Shown here piece by piece: positions 31,237 to 41,188 of a stretch of DNA of 64,000 nucleotides. How positions within the stretch are numbered: the stretch's first letter is position 1; every line of letters begins with the position of its first letter. Under the pieces are notes generated by a model that saw only the letters and a list, made by a program, of their open reading frames with translations, was not told the origin of the DNA and searched no databases. Source of the DNA: Epithemia pelagica (lineage: Eukaryota; Bacillariophyta; Bacillariophyceae; Surirellales; Surirellaceae); NCBI GenBank assembly GCA_946965045.2, contig OX337229.1:3782001-3846000 (forward strand), written 5' to 3'. Both the position numbers and the translations under genes were made by a program.

Positions 31237-33373
31237 CTATGGAGTCTTTTGTTGAGAATCAATTTCATGACTTCGCGCAGTGAGGGCACCAAGATCTCCG
31301 TGTTCTGATTCCTGAAAACAAACAAGAACAAAGCGCTTATAATAAAGCCGACGATATACGCAGCCGCAGGCGGACAAAACCACGTACCACCGAATGAAAG
31401 AAAACCAAACCAAAACATGATACATGAACAAGACACAAGTATAAAAGACAACCAATTCTCGCCAAAGGTTCATGGTGGAGAATGACTCCAGTCTGCAGCA
31501 TCCACGAATCCATCGCATCCACCGTTAGAGCTATATGATGAAGGGCACCACTTTCTGCAGTATCAAGACCAAAGACTGATCGAAGAGCTCGTCCTTTCTT
31601 CGCTCCTCTCCTCTTAACTTTTCTCTGTCGAAGATTTGTTCCGTATCCAACTATTCCACCATCCATTTCATTCATAATATCGTTGTTCCCTCCAGTCTCA
31701 ACAGCTTCAGCGCGTGATGTTGCGGATTTCAGGCGTGTCCTCAGCGTAAGAGCCTCTGATTTTGCGGATTCAGCGAAGCCTTGCTGCCTCAAGAGTTGAT
31801 CAGAAAGTGTCTTGATCTGGCGGCGGGACTGCTCCAGATCTCGAGTCAATTGCCACATTTCACCGTGGGTGCCACCATCGTTTTGACCGGCAGCGTGTTC
31901 ACGACCAGCTCCTTCTAGATGAGCAATCCTCGATGTGAGTTGTTGAACCTTTATGTCATGTTCCCGCTGTTTTTCATGCTCCATGGAAGCTTCCTCCGTT
32001 CTCTCACGAGATATTGATTGAAGTTCGGTCTGCAGGGCTTTACTTCGTTGATTGGCTTGCGCAAGTTGACCTTTAACATTATCAAGCTCCTCCATTAAAA
32101 CGTTATACCTTTTGTGGATATCAGAGCCGGCTTCCACGGCCCGAGCCATGGCTGAATCTATGACTGGCCTGTTGCTCTCTGAAGCCTTGAGTGCCAATGC
32201 AGCTCCCAACTCCGCAACAGTTCGTTCCAGTTCTGCTTCCCGTGCTTGGCGATGGTTTAGAGATCGAAGATGTTTTTCGTTTGCCGCATCAAGCTTCTCT
32301 TCGACAAGACGCTCCCTTTCTGCCGACGCCTGAGCGGTCTCTTCCAAACGTAGGACTTCCTCACGCAGTGCCTGTTCCTGTAACACGAGGTTCTTATTCA
32401 TCTGCTCAAGCTGAGAGTTGTCCAATTCAAGCTGATCAACTTTTTCTAATGCCTTACGTTCACGATCAAAGGCTCCACCCAGCTCCTCAGCCATGTCCCC
32501 TCCTTCTTTGGCTCGCATCTGAGACTCCGCAACCAATTGTTTGCGTAGAGCTTCGTGTTGGTTTTCAGACGTTTCCTTTTGATGTGCAAGGCTAGCTTCA
32601 TAGGAAGTCTTCAAGTTTCGAAGCGCTTCCTCGTGCTTGTTCACTAATTGTTTGCGTTCTTCCTTAGCTTTTTGGCGGTCTTTCTCCATACGATCAGCTG
32701 CTCTCAGGAGCTCTTCATTCTGAGCGGCAAGCTCATTTTGGGCTGCCGTCAGTTTGGCCTGAAGATTAGTGTTCTGCTTCGTCAGACGTTGTGCCTCTTG
32801 CTGCGCCTTTTGTAAGCCAGCACGAGAGGTTGCCCTCCCACTTGCCTTGGTGGCCCTATCATCAGGAGAAGGAGGAGGGAGCTTCGACCCACTGGAATCC
32901 TGGCGAGAGAAAGAGTTGGGGTCCTCTTTCTCCGATGGGCAATCCTCCCTACCAGCTGAAGAAGAACCTTCCGATGATCTTTTACTGGTATCTATATTGG
33001 ATACAGAGCCAGAACCACCCTCCACAATGTATTGACCCTCGGCCTCCTTTACAACATCATCAGTTTGTGTACTATCAGGGATGTTTTCTTGGTGAGGTGT
33101 GTCAACTTCACCTCCATCTTCCCCAATTGCATTCTCTTCTCCAGATTTGATGTTCGAATCTTGCTTCATGCCTCCCTCCTTTTCCAAATCTTCGTTTTCA
33201 ACATCTGCCTCATCGTCGTAGTAACTTCCGTCCTCGCTCTCGTTTTGTGCGTTGTTGTTGCCCAACAGGCGACTCAGTGCAGCACTGCTTGTGGGAGCAT
33301 CTTCTGCCACTGTTTCTACGCGATCGTCGAGCTTCTCCAGAATATTGCCAACTGATTTCAACCAATGGGACAT
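31237..33373 (-). CDS. Golgin-84-like coiled-coil Golgi protein (paralogue B)
   Basis: Two exons, 33373..31388 and 31311..31237, 686 aa. The 76-bp intron (GTACGT..TTCAG, phase 0) occupies the same site as in paralogue A. The start MSHWLKSVGNILEKLDDRVE, the membrane anchor region (WMLQTGVILHHEPLARIG) and the lumenal exon ESEHGDLGALTA are shared with A. The middle coiled coil (QRLTKQNTNLQAKLTAAQNE onward) is also clearly homologous. The acidic linker after residue 40 is diverged and shorter. It is convergent with A and separated by only ~450 bp, indicating an inverted local duplication. Same expected role: Golgi tether with a C-terminal anchor. Confidence 0.87.
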
Positions 33374-33752
33374 TTTATATGTTTGAGCTGTTGTTATGTG
33401 TTTCCGTTTTCTTCAATGATTAAGATCGATGATGATCATGCCACCATCTCGTCATCTTCGGATTTTTTTTGGAGCTAAATGCTGTCTTCACGGGAAAAAA
33501 GCAGAGAACAGGAAATTCGACGGCCCGTGCGCCTACAATAGAGCTAGGAGTACCACAAAAACTACTCCTATGAGAATCGGAGTACTCCTAGGAGATTAGG
33601 AGTACATGAAGAAATTCGTCTCTGCCTATTACTCCCATGTGGCGGTAACAACACTCCCCTAACAACCTATAGAGAGCCATAGAGGAGAACAAAATGACCG
33701 GATGTTCTGGTTGCCATATGAGAGGAGTAACTTCATCTATGAGGTACCTGTT
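33374..33752. promoter_or_regulatory. Upstream region of golgin B with clustered ACTCCTA motifs
   Basis: Four copies of ACTCCTA/TAGGAGT occur within about 60 bp (33544-33604). Two form an inverted repeat, AGTACTCCTA ... TAGGAGTACA, around 33580-33605. This is the densest cluster of the motif in the window. The 3' UTR of the reductase gene also lies here. Confidence 0.5.
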
Positions 33753-34808
33753 TTAGTACAATTTGACAACATATCGACCACGAATCTTCCCTTGGAGCAT
33801 TTTATCAGCAACCTCCGGGACTTGCTCAAGGTCCAAAATGTGCGTGTCGTCGCATATCAGACTCAGTAAATTGCTTTTCACAAGCAGTGGTCCATAGGTG
33901 GTGTACGCATTTTTGCGCACAGTGTGATCGGCAAAGACAGAATCTACCCCACACAAAGACACCCCGCGAAGAATAAAGGGCGCAACAGTTGTCGACAAGG
34001 CCATTCCACCTGCTAGGCCGCAGTTAGCGACAGTGCCACCATATTTCATCATACTGAGCACGTTTGATAGGACAACTCCACCAACCGTGTCCACACATCC
34101 AGCATATAGCTCCTTGTTGAGTGGTTTGGGTTCAACTTCCATTTCAGAACGATGAACGATTGAAGATGCACCCAAGCCTTCCAAATAGGCTGTCGTATCT
34201 GGATCATCGGTCTTTCCTGTTAGTGCCACTACATTGTAACCAAGCTGGTTCAACAACACCACGGAAATCGAGCCAACACCACCGGTAGCACCAGTTACTA
34301 TAATCGAGCCATCCTCTGGCTTGACGCCATTTCGCACAAGGCTGTCGACGCATAACATCGAAGTATAGCCAGCCGTTCCAATCTTCGCGGCATCAATCTC
34401 ACTAATTCCTTCAGGCAGAGGTATAGCCCATTCTGATGGTATTTTGGCTTCTTGGGCATAACCGCCGTAATGATCGGTTCCCATTCCAAAACCATTTACG
34501 AGAACAGTCTCGCCAACTTTAACTGTTGGTGCCTCATTCGATTTCTTCGTCTCTTCTATAACTTTTCCGACAAGATCAATCCCACCAACCATAGGTGGTT
34601 TGAGGCCTGGGTATTTTCCAGTTACAACCATCGCATCTTTGTAGTTCAGGTTCGAGTAAGTCACTTGGATCGTGAGATTGCATTCCGCTCCGGAAGATTG
34701 CTTGACAGTGCTAGATGTGGGAAGATCAGTTCGAGTCAGTTGCTCAACAGTTGCAAGCGTCTTTTTCGCCTTTGTTACTAGAGCGCGGAATCCTGGTTTG
34801 GTCGCCAT
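33753..34808 (-). CDS. AcuI/YhdH-type zinc-independent alcohol dehydrogenase-like reductase (acrylyl-CoA reductase family)
   Basis: Single exon, 351 aa from ATG 34808 (MATKPGFRALV). The same frame stays open to ATG 34991, adding 61 residues with an N-terminal hydrophobic stretch (MKLGFALCTLFWGG) that could target the protein; family alignment favours the internal start. It is an MDR-superfamily oxidoreductase. The catalytic-domain signature is VTYSNLNYKDAMVVTGKYPG and VGGIDLVGKV. The NADPH-binding glycine motif is VTGATGGVGSISVVLLNQLGY. The AcuI/YhdH feature GTAGYTSMLCVDSLVRNGV is present, and the zinc-ligand cysteines of classical ADH are absent. Bacterial members reduce acryloyl-CoA. A link to acrylate from DMSP cleavage in a marine alga is possible but not shown. 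Confidence 0.85.
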   Translation of the reverse strand: MATKPGFRALVTKAKKTLATVEQLTRTDLPTSSTVKQSSGAECNLTIQVTYSNLNYKDAMVVTGKYPGLKPPMVGGIDLVGKVIEETKKSNEAPTVKVGETVLVNGFGMGTDHYGGYAQEAKIPSEWAIPLPEGISEIDAAKIGTAGYTSMLCVDSLVRNGVKPEDGSIIVTGATGGVGSISVVLLNQLGYNVVALTGKTDDPDTTAYLEGLGASSIVHRSEMEVEPKPLNKELYAGCVDTVGGVVLSNVLSMMKYGGTVANCGLAGGMALSTTVAPFILRGVSLCGVDSVFADHTVRKNAYTTYGPLLVKSNLLSLICDDTHILDLEQVPEVADKMLQGKIRGRYVVKLY

Positions 34809-35133
34809 GTTTGTTTTCGTTGTTTGGGATTTGGGATCTGTACAGATCTCTTTTTTTATGACTTGATGAATTTTTGAGAAGTGATGAGATGCTCTTGACA
34901 CGTAAAATCTTGGGTATACGAACACTCCTGCCCCCCTTAAAATCATAGACCCCCCCCAAAAAAGCGTGCAAAGTGCAAACCCCAACTTCATTCCCTATAC
35001 TATGGGACCACTTACAGAAGTAGCTACTCCTAGGTAGGTATGCTCGAGATTAAACAATGACCCCAGATTCCGCTTCTAAGGCGTATAAAAGCTCGGCAGA
35101 ACGGTTTTTGTAGCGTTGAAAGTGAACAACGCA
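34809..35133. promoter_or_regulatory. Upstream region of the reductase gene
   Basis: If translation starts at 34808, this 325-bp segment is leader plus promoter. It contains C-runs near 34930-34960 and CTACTCCTAGGTAGGT near 35025-35040. The downstream end of the RING gene abuts at 35134. Confidence 0.35.
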
Positions 35134-37137
35134 TTAGCTGCCAGGACTTAGATCTGTCAAGCGAGTCGATCCTGTCACCACATTCTTCCGCGCTTGTTTT
35201 GGTCCCAAAGACTTTAACCTCATGCCAGTACTCCACCGTGAGTTCGTCACAGTAGAAATCGACGAAGAAGATCCCAAAGCAGGAAAATCGCTCGACGATC
35301 CCAACGAAGGGAAGTCATCACTCGAAAGGAATCCTCTTGAATTCGACACGGGCGCGCTTTCAATCGATGCTTTTCTCGCAATCGTGGAAAACGATGGACC
35401 CACAGGTTCGGCGGGTGATGGCACATCACTCGGGGCAGCAGCAGCACGTGTCGAACCCAATGGCGGGGAAGCACATAATGCGGGTCCAAATGCCTCACTC
35501 GTAATATCCACTGCTTCCGATCGAAAGGTTCGGTTGACGAATGGTATTTGTGATAACCGATCTTCCATTCGTTGTTCCTCCTTTCGGCGTGCTTTGTCAT
35601 CGGCGCGTTGCTCGGCACGAGAACGTCGATCACGGGCATTTCGACGCTTTTGGAACTCCTTGGTAAAAGACTTTTTGGTTTGGTTACTCAGCACATTCCC
35701 CAGGGTAATTTCGACAAATGAAACGGGAGTACCGATTGGCAAATGAGACAGAAATCGTAATCTCTGGCGAAGTTGATGGGTCAAGACCACATGTTCCACC
35801 TCCAACACACGGCCTTGTACAGCATCGGGCAAAGGTTCAAGTCGTCTCGATTGTCTCTGTGATTTGTCATGTTGTTGCGGCGAAGACATAGATTCATTCA
35901 TGCTGCTTGTCGTCCCTTCGGATGGCACCGAGCTGCTAAATTCCGCTCGTAAACACTGAATATTGAAACCACACAGAAAGCATAGCTGCCCATCTTCAGA
36001 TTGAAAGAACATGTTTTCATCTGATCCTAGGTAAAGAGTACCCCGGGTCAACGAAGCTTCCTCCACTGGTCGTTGTTTGGGGGAGACCGGCGAGGACGTA
36101 GATTTTGGTGTCATACAGGAGGTTTCGGATTCAAAAGAGGCGCTACGATTTCGTATGGATGGTACCCCACCGCTCTCCAAGTACTCGGATGAAACAGAAG
36201 AGCTCCGGCATCTAGTGGATTCTTGGGTGTTACTGTGTTCGGATATGGTCCGTGGGGAGCCCGGAGACACCATAGCAGCCGTGTTGTCGGTAACCACTTC
36301 CACAGGCTCAGTCGTGCCTGCACTAAAGATTAACCCTGGGTGATGCTGCTGGTAAACTCCAGAAGAGATACCAGCGAAGCGCTCTTTGATTTCCCTTTCG
36401 GCCGACGCCTCGGCCATGGCCCTATGCAATTCAGTAGCCACAAATTCAATTGCCAGATTGCGACAAACTTCAAACATATCACCTTCTGTAGGCAGCCTTT
36501 TCAGTTCCTCAATGTCTCGACCAAGATTTTCAATTAATAGGTCAGGCTCAATATAATTAAACCGACTGAACCTGGCATCCGGATCTGATTGACTGGGCAG
36601 GGCAATGGGAGATGAACGACGCGGTTGATCAGGATGCGGTAGAAAAGGTGACGAGCACCCTTTCGTGCGATGGAGCTTTACAAAACGCATCTTCTTTCCC
36701 AACGAACTCCTGTGGTTTGGTCTCCTATTATTCTTTCCTCTAGGTTTTGAATCCAATTCTTCGGTCCTAGGCGGTGATACCGTGAAAAACTGGACCGATC
36801 GAACATCGTCCAAATGTAACGAAGCAGAGCAACAGGGGCACTTGGGACCATCTTGAAACGCGGAACATTGAATGTGTCGTATCAAACAGGTCAAACAAAA
36901 GCAGTGTCCACATTTGGTAATCCGGGCACAGGCAAAGTGATCCAAACAAATGGGACAGGTTTCCACGTCACTGGAAAAATGTTTCACCAATCTTACAGAA
37001 GAGTTCCAGGAGACTGGTTCGTCGCCTCCTGAAAAGCTCTTGCGGATGTCCGCAGACGATCCTGTCGAAGACTTCTTCTCATGGACACCTCTGTTGATCA
37101 CAAAGCCATGGTTGGCAGAGCAATGCAAGGGAAACAT
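35134..37137 (-). CDS. RNF10/Mag2-like RING finger protein
   Basis: Single exon, 667 aa. A C3HC4 RING is at residues 61-103 (CPICLDHFACARITKCGHCFC...CPCC), preceded by WNSSVRLVKHF and followed by LHLDDVRSVQF, the layout of RNF10/MAG2. In the C-terminal half, VLEVEHVVLTHQLRQRLRFL followed by LSHLPIGTPVSFVEITLGNV matches the conserved RNF10 segment, then a basic helix FTKEFQKRRNARDRRSRAEQ. The rest is Ser/Pro-rich and probably disordered. RNF10 proteins are E3 ubiquitin ligases; human RNF10 and yeast Mag2 act on stalled 40S ribosomal subunits. That role here is inference from family. ATG 37137 is the first ATG in frame. Confidence 0.8.
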   Translation of the reverse strand: MFPLHCSANHGFVINRGVHEKKSSTGSSADIRKSFSGGDEPVSWNSSVRLVKHFSSDVETCPICLDHFACARITKCGHCFCLTCLIRHIQCSAFQDGPKCPCCSASLHLDDVRSVQFFTVSPPRTEELDSKPRGKNNRRPNHRSSLGKKMRFVKLHRTKGCSSPFLPHPDQPRRSSPIALPSQSDPDARFSRFNYIEPDLLIENLGRDIEELKRLPTEGDMFEVCRNLAIEFVATELHRAMAEASAEREIKERFAGISSGVYQQHHPGLIFSAGTTEPVEVVTDNTAAMVSPGSPRTISEHSNTQESTRCRSSSVSSEYLESGGVPSIRNRSASFESETSCMTPKSTSSPVSPKQRPVEEASLTRGTLYLGSDENMFFQSEDGQLCFLCGFNIQCLRAEFSSSVPSEGTTSSMNESMSSPQQHDKSQRQSRRLEPLPDAVQGRVLEVEHVVLTHQLRQRLRFLSHLPIGTPVSFVEITLGNVLSNQTKKSFTKEFQKRRNARDRRSRAEQRADDKARRKEEQRMEDRLSQIPFVNRTFRSEAVDITSEAFGPALCASPPLGSTRAAAAPSDVPSPAEPVGPSFSTIARKASIESAPVSNSRGFLSSDDFPSLGSSSDFPALGSSSSISTVTNSRWSTGMRLKSLGPKQARKNVVTGSTRLTDLSPGS

Positions 37138-37506
37138 GTGTGATGTGCAAGTCTGACAGAACGAACGAATCTGCGCGTCTCAAAGAGTGAGAATCAGGAA
37201 AATAGCGATCAATCAAAGACGTCTGTTCCACTCAACTAGAGCAGGTTCCTCATTCAGGATAGGAGTTTGATCTAGCGTTCGAGCAGCCGTGGCATGAACC
37301 AATTCCACAAGGTCGGACAAGTATATTATATCAGAAAGGAACTGGTAAAGAAAAGATTTGGTTTTGCCACAGTCTGGGGGGGGGCACCGTAGTAATAGAG
37401 AATAGAGACTCTCCCCCTCTTTTTTCACCATTGGATCTTTTAGTGACATCACACATCACAGAAAAAAGATCGGCTTCTTTCCACAATCATCACACCCACA
37501 CCGACG
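37138..37506. promoter_or_regulatory. Divergent promoter region RNF10-like / nitrilase
   Basis: About 370 bp between divergent starts. Includes a run of Gs near 37377-37384 and pyrimidine-rich sequence before the nitrilase ATG. TATATTATATCAG near 37322 is a possible TATA-like element. Inference from position. Confidence 0.4.
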
Positions 37507-38604
37507 ATGAGATTGTCTTGTTCCTTGGCCTTTCTCATTTCTTCTCTCTCTTCTTCACGAGCCTTTGCTCCTCGTCGTTTACAGCCCAATCCGCTGGCAC
37601 ATGCGTTTTTGTTTCGGCGTCCATCAAGACACTCTCCAAGTCCCACCTATATATTACATAGACTTTCCTCCACGTCCTCATCCACCACGGATTCGACCAT
37701 GAATAGCGACGCCAACAATAACGAGACGATCAAGGTTGGTTTGTGTCAATTCCGCGTCACGGAGGATCCACAGCAAAATCACAAAACCTGTGCGACCTTT
37801 ATTGAACGAGCTGTCAAGGAGGGATCGCAATTGATTGTCCTTCCCGAGATCTGGGCCAGTCCCTATGCCACAGCCGCCTTTCCCGAGTATGCCGAAGAAC
37901 TTCCCTCGGTGGGCGATATGAGCGACACTGTGCAGTCTTCTTCTCCGTCGGCTGAAGTGTTGAAAAACGCTGCGCGAAAGCACAAGGTGTGGATCGTGGG
38001 AGGAAGCATTGCCGAACAAGACCAAGGCAAAATATACAACACATGTCTCGTGTACAATCCAGAAGGCGAGTTGGTTGCCAAGCACCGTAAAGTACATTTG
38101 TTCGACATTGACGTTCCTGATGGTATTACGTTCTTTGAATCCGATACGTTGAGTCCAGGCAACTCGGTTACACACTTTGACACGCCATGGTGTAAGATTG
38201 GTCTCGGTATTTGCTACGATATCCGGTTCGCGGCCTATTCGATGCTGTTGCGACAAGAGGGATGCAAGATTTTGATTTTCCCAGGTGCCTTCAACATGAC
38301 AACGGGACCGGCTCATTGGGAACTCTTGCAACGCGCCAGAGCTGTCGACAATCAATGCTATGTTTTGACGGCCTCACCCGCTCGAACTGACCCACCCACA
38401 ACGGCATCTGGCAAGTATCCGCACTATACGGCATGGGGGCATTCCACCGCAACCTCTCCATGGGGAACAGTTTTGGCGACCACCAATGAACAAGAAGATG
38501 TGGTGATTGTGGAATTGGACCTGTCTCGCGCCGATCAAGTTCGACAATCCATACCAATTTCAAATCAAATGCGAACAGATTTGTACACAATAGATCGTGT
38601 GTAA
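37507..38604 (+). CDS. NIT2: Plastid-targeted omega-amidase/nitrilase (Nit2-type)
   Basis: Single exon, 365 aa. The catalytic Glu-Lys-Cys triad of the carbon-nitrogen hydrolase family is visible: E114 in VLPEIWASPY, K195 in KHRKVHLFDIDVP, and C236 in GLGICYDIRFAAYSM. The HLFDIDVP and YDIRF contexts point to Nit2/omega-amidase, which hydrolyses 2-oxoglutaramate and 2-oxosuccinamate to the 2-oxoacids plus ammonia. The N-terminus MRLSCSLAFLISSLSSSRAF|APRR is a signal peptide ending at an AFAP-type junction, then a Ser/Arg-rich transit-like region, as in diatom plastid bipartite presequences. A second ATG at residue 65 (MNSDANNNETIKVG) would give a cytosolic form, so dual targeting is possible. 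Confidence 0.92.
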   Translation: MRLSCSLAFLISSLSSSRAFAPRRLQPNPLAHAFLFRRPSRHSPSPTYILHRLSSTSSSTTDSTMNSDANNNETIKVGLCQFRVTEDPQQNHKTCATFIERAVKEGSQLIVLPEIWASPYATAAFPEYAEELPSVGDMSDTVQSSSPSAEVLKNAARKHKVWIVGGSIAEQDQGKIYNTCLVYNPEGELVAKHRKVHLFDIDVPDGITFFESDTLSPGNSVTHFDTPWCKIGLGICYDIRFAAYSMLLRQEGCKILIFPGAFNMTTGPAHWELLQRARAVDNQCYVLTASPARTDPPTTASGKYPHYTAWGHSTATSPWGTVLATTNEQEDVVIVELDLSRADQVRQSIPISNQMRTDLYTIDRV

Positions 38605-39398
38605 CACTTGACTTGAGGACTAATGACACTCTGAAAATCATATAGGTTCAGTCGAACTCGGCTACAAGTTTCGTCGCGGAGTAAAAGATGCCGAACCTAG
38701 CAATCTCTTGACATGATAATGGCAAAGCGACATATTTAAATGAGCTTGACACTTTCCACCCATGCTCAATCACTGAACGAAAGACGGGAGATCTCTTCCA
38801 CAAATATCTTCCGACATTTGATGAATCATTACCAGAAACATCGGCCTTCGAGAATGAATCCTTCCTTGAGTTTGGAGTGAGGACACGTTCTAACTCTTCT
38901 TTCTTGCACCATTCTTTAGCCTGTCCCCACATGATTTTCCAAAGCTCCACATGTGCACCATTCCTACAAAGGCCTCTTTCTGTACTGCTATATACTAAGA
39001 GGTGCAAAGAATAGCGTGCATCCGACTCAAAGCCAAACGGCGAAGACTAATAGAGCAAACTGGCATTTGCTTAAGACCAAGCAATACAAGAATCTCTTTG
39101 ATCAGCCTCTGAGCAAGAAGGACACGTTTTGGTGATCCACGTCAGGTTACAGCTGGAGCGCATACCGATAAAATTGCTTATTGGCGAGAAATCATTCTGG
39201 AATTTGAGAGAATTCAGATGTCATACTTCAGCGAAAACTGGAGGTCCAATTATGTCTTGTTCTCAAATCAAAACATTTGGGTTTCTCTTCATGACTTTGA
39301 CCAATCGTGGACAAACTCCAATGAATTCTTCGCAAAACGGCTGGAAGCACAAAAAAGTGAGAGACTCAAACACGGAAAATCACAAAAACACACGGCTC
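38605..39398. other. Intergenic, possible degenerate coding remnant
   Basis: No confirmed gene. One plus-strand frame around 39150-39440 reads like protein (HTDKIAYWREIILEFERIQM and beyond) but is interrupted upstream by a stop, lacks a good start and overlaps the end of the carrier gene. A minus-strand frame at 38648-39007 starts at TTG. Neither resembles a family I know. Confidence 0.3.
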
Positions 39399-40792
39399 TT
39401 ACAATAAGGCAAAGGAGAGAGAGCTGGCAATGGTGGTTTTGAGGACAGATGGTACCAGGCCACGGTAGAAACTCCCAACGCCCTCTTCTTGAACAATGCG
39501 AAATGCGCAATTGACCATGCCAGTATATTTTTTGTTAGAGGAGGTTGCCGATGACCACGAGGATACATTGGTAGCGATTGGCAACCCATAAAAGGCTTGA
39601 GCTTGCAGTCGGCGTTTAATGGTATCAATGGGATAGACCAGGATTTTGCTGGTCGCTCCGCTCAAGGCTCCGGCCGAACCGGAATTTTGGACGCCCTTGT
39701 CTCCGGCCACCAGGGTATCGTAAATCATAAAGTTGAGTCCCATATATGGTATGATTTGCAAGACAGCTGGGTTGGATCCATAATAAAATCCTCGAATGCC
39801 CTTTTGTTGATACAATTGTACGGCAAATTCCGTTATGGTCCGAGGAGGTGCATTATTGGTGACAGATGATGAGGCCAAAGTCGCAGTTTGTTCCATGGTT
39901 CGATGATACGACGGTTCCATCAGAGACGAAAAGGGAACAGGTTGGCGTTGACGGGCGTTTCTCGAAGACAGAACTTTCAAGGTTTGTGTCGTTGAGGTAG
40001 TGGCCATTTCCTGGTTACTGGACGGCGAGGAAAGGCCTCGAGCGGCAAATGTTGTTCGACACAAGTCGAAGGGATAGGTGGCAAGGGTGGCACAGGTTCC
40101 TCCAGCAGCACCAGCCCAAAAGGCTGCAACTGAAGCGGATGATGTGAAGGTTGCTAGATTGTACTCACGAATGTGATTGTACAAGGAAAATTGAACGGCC
40201 GAATAGCCAATCCAGAGCTGATTGAAGTTCATTATAGACGAATCACGACGAGATAAGATAAACAAACGGGAAAGAATGGAAAAAGCAGCATCATTTGTAT
40301 GAGAAACAAAACGTCCAGTTTTTTACAACAAAACACATTTTATGGTTTTGCTCCACTCACAAAAATGGCAGCCATATTACCACGAAACAAGGCTGCAACA
40401 CCTCCCTCATTTCGGACAATGTTTGTCCAGGTATCCCACAAACTTTCACTGGGATACACAACGGGAGGAGCCAATTGACGGCGAATGCGAATCAAATCCA
40501 ACGGTGCCGTTACTACCCGTGACCCAGCCCCGGCCACGCCTCCTGCTACAAAAGTATGCCAAAACGGATATGGTGTTGCTGCTGCGGGACGCTCGTCGGT
40601 CGAGGTCATCGTGGTGGAGGATCCAGCTGAATGCAAGCCATGCTGGTTTCCAAGTGCGTTGCCAGCTTTCACATTGGTAGAATCATTGTTTGCATCCTTG
40701 GTTTGGTTCTGGGTTGCAGACGACAAACAGAGCAATACGGGTGTCAGATTGTTGCCGTTTGGGTGGTTCTTCTTGTCGGAATGTTGTGCCAT
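39399..40792 (-). CDS. Mitochondrial carrier family (SLC25) protein, thiamine-pyrophosphate-carrier-like
   Basis: Two exons, 40792..40361 and 40217..39399, 416 aa. The 143-bp intron (GTGAGT..AATCAG, phase 0) joins GNMAAIF to LWIGYSAVQFSLYN, restoring the conserved helix-2 sequence. Three carrier repeats are visible. Repeat 1 has VTAPLDLIRIRRQL, repeat 2 has ATYPFDLCRTTFAARG and repeat 3 has LVYPIDTIKRRLQAQAF, each a PxD/ExxK/R signature. Repeat ends include GVAALFRGN, KGIRGFYYG and GVGSFYRGL. Long inserts lie at the N-terminus (Asn/Thr-rich, ~75 aa) and in the first matrix loop of repeat 2. Sequence around the repeats recalls the thiamine pyrophosphate carriers, but substrate is uncertain. 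The 5' frame extends to TTG 40843; ATG 40792 is used. Confidence 0.85.
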
Positions 40793-41188
40793 TGCTTCTC
40801 CATGATTCCCATAACTTGGTTGGCGAACCGGCAGAACCGACAAAAAATGGCTTGAAACACGGTAAAAATACTGACAACGGGGTAAATTACTTCATCGCTT
40901 CGATAAACCTGCGGGACCGGGAACGGGAACGGGTTTAGGAAATCGGCCCTGCCAGATTTTAGTATGATGTAGTACTCCTCGGCGGAACTAAGTAGTGATT
41001 ATTGGTGAAAAAAGGCTTTCAATATTCAATCACCAATATCCAGGACTCATCCCCGCTGGGAAGCAATTTTTGCGCGGAATTTTTTTTGACCGACGCGTTG
41101 TCCGCAAGAGTGACGAAGAGAACAAGAGAATCTTTCTCTCTCATTCTTACGCACTGAACGCGGAACGGCTCTTTCCCAAAGAACCACC
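40793..41188. promoter_or_regulatory. Divergent promoter region carrier / hypothetical
   Basis: About 400 bp between divergent starts, with GTAGTACTCCTCGG near 40971. No gene is supported within it. Confidence 0.35.

Noticed and set aside
38648-39007. 119-codon minus-strand frame
   Set aside because: Begins at TTG, has no recognised domain, and an internal ATG leaves too little to support.
39129-39442. Plus-strand frames with protein-like sequence near HTDKIAYWREI
   Set aside because: Upstream stop in frame, no suitable ATG, overlaps the 3' end of the carrier gene antisense; recorded only as a possible degenerate remnant.
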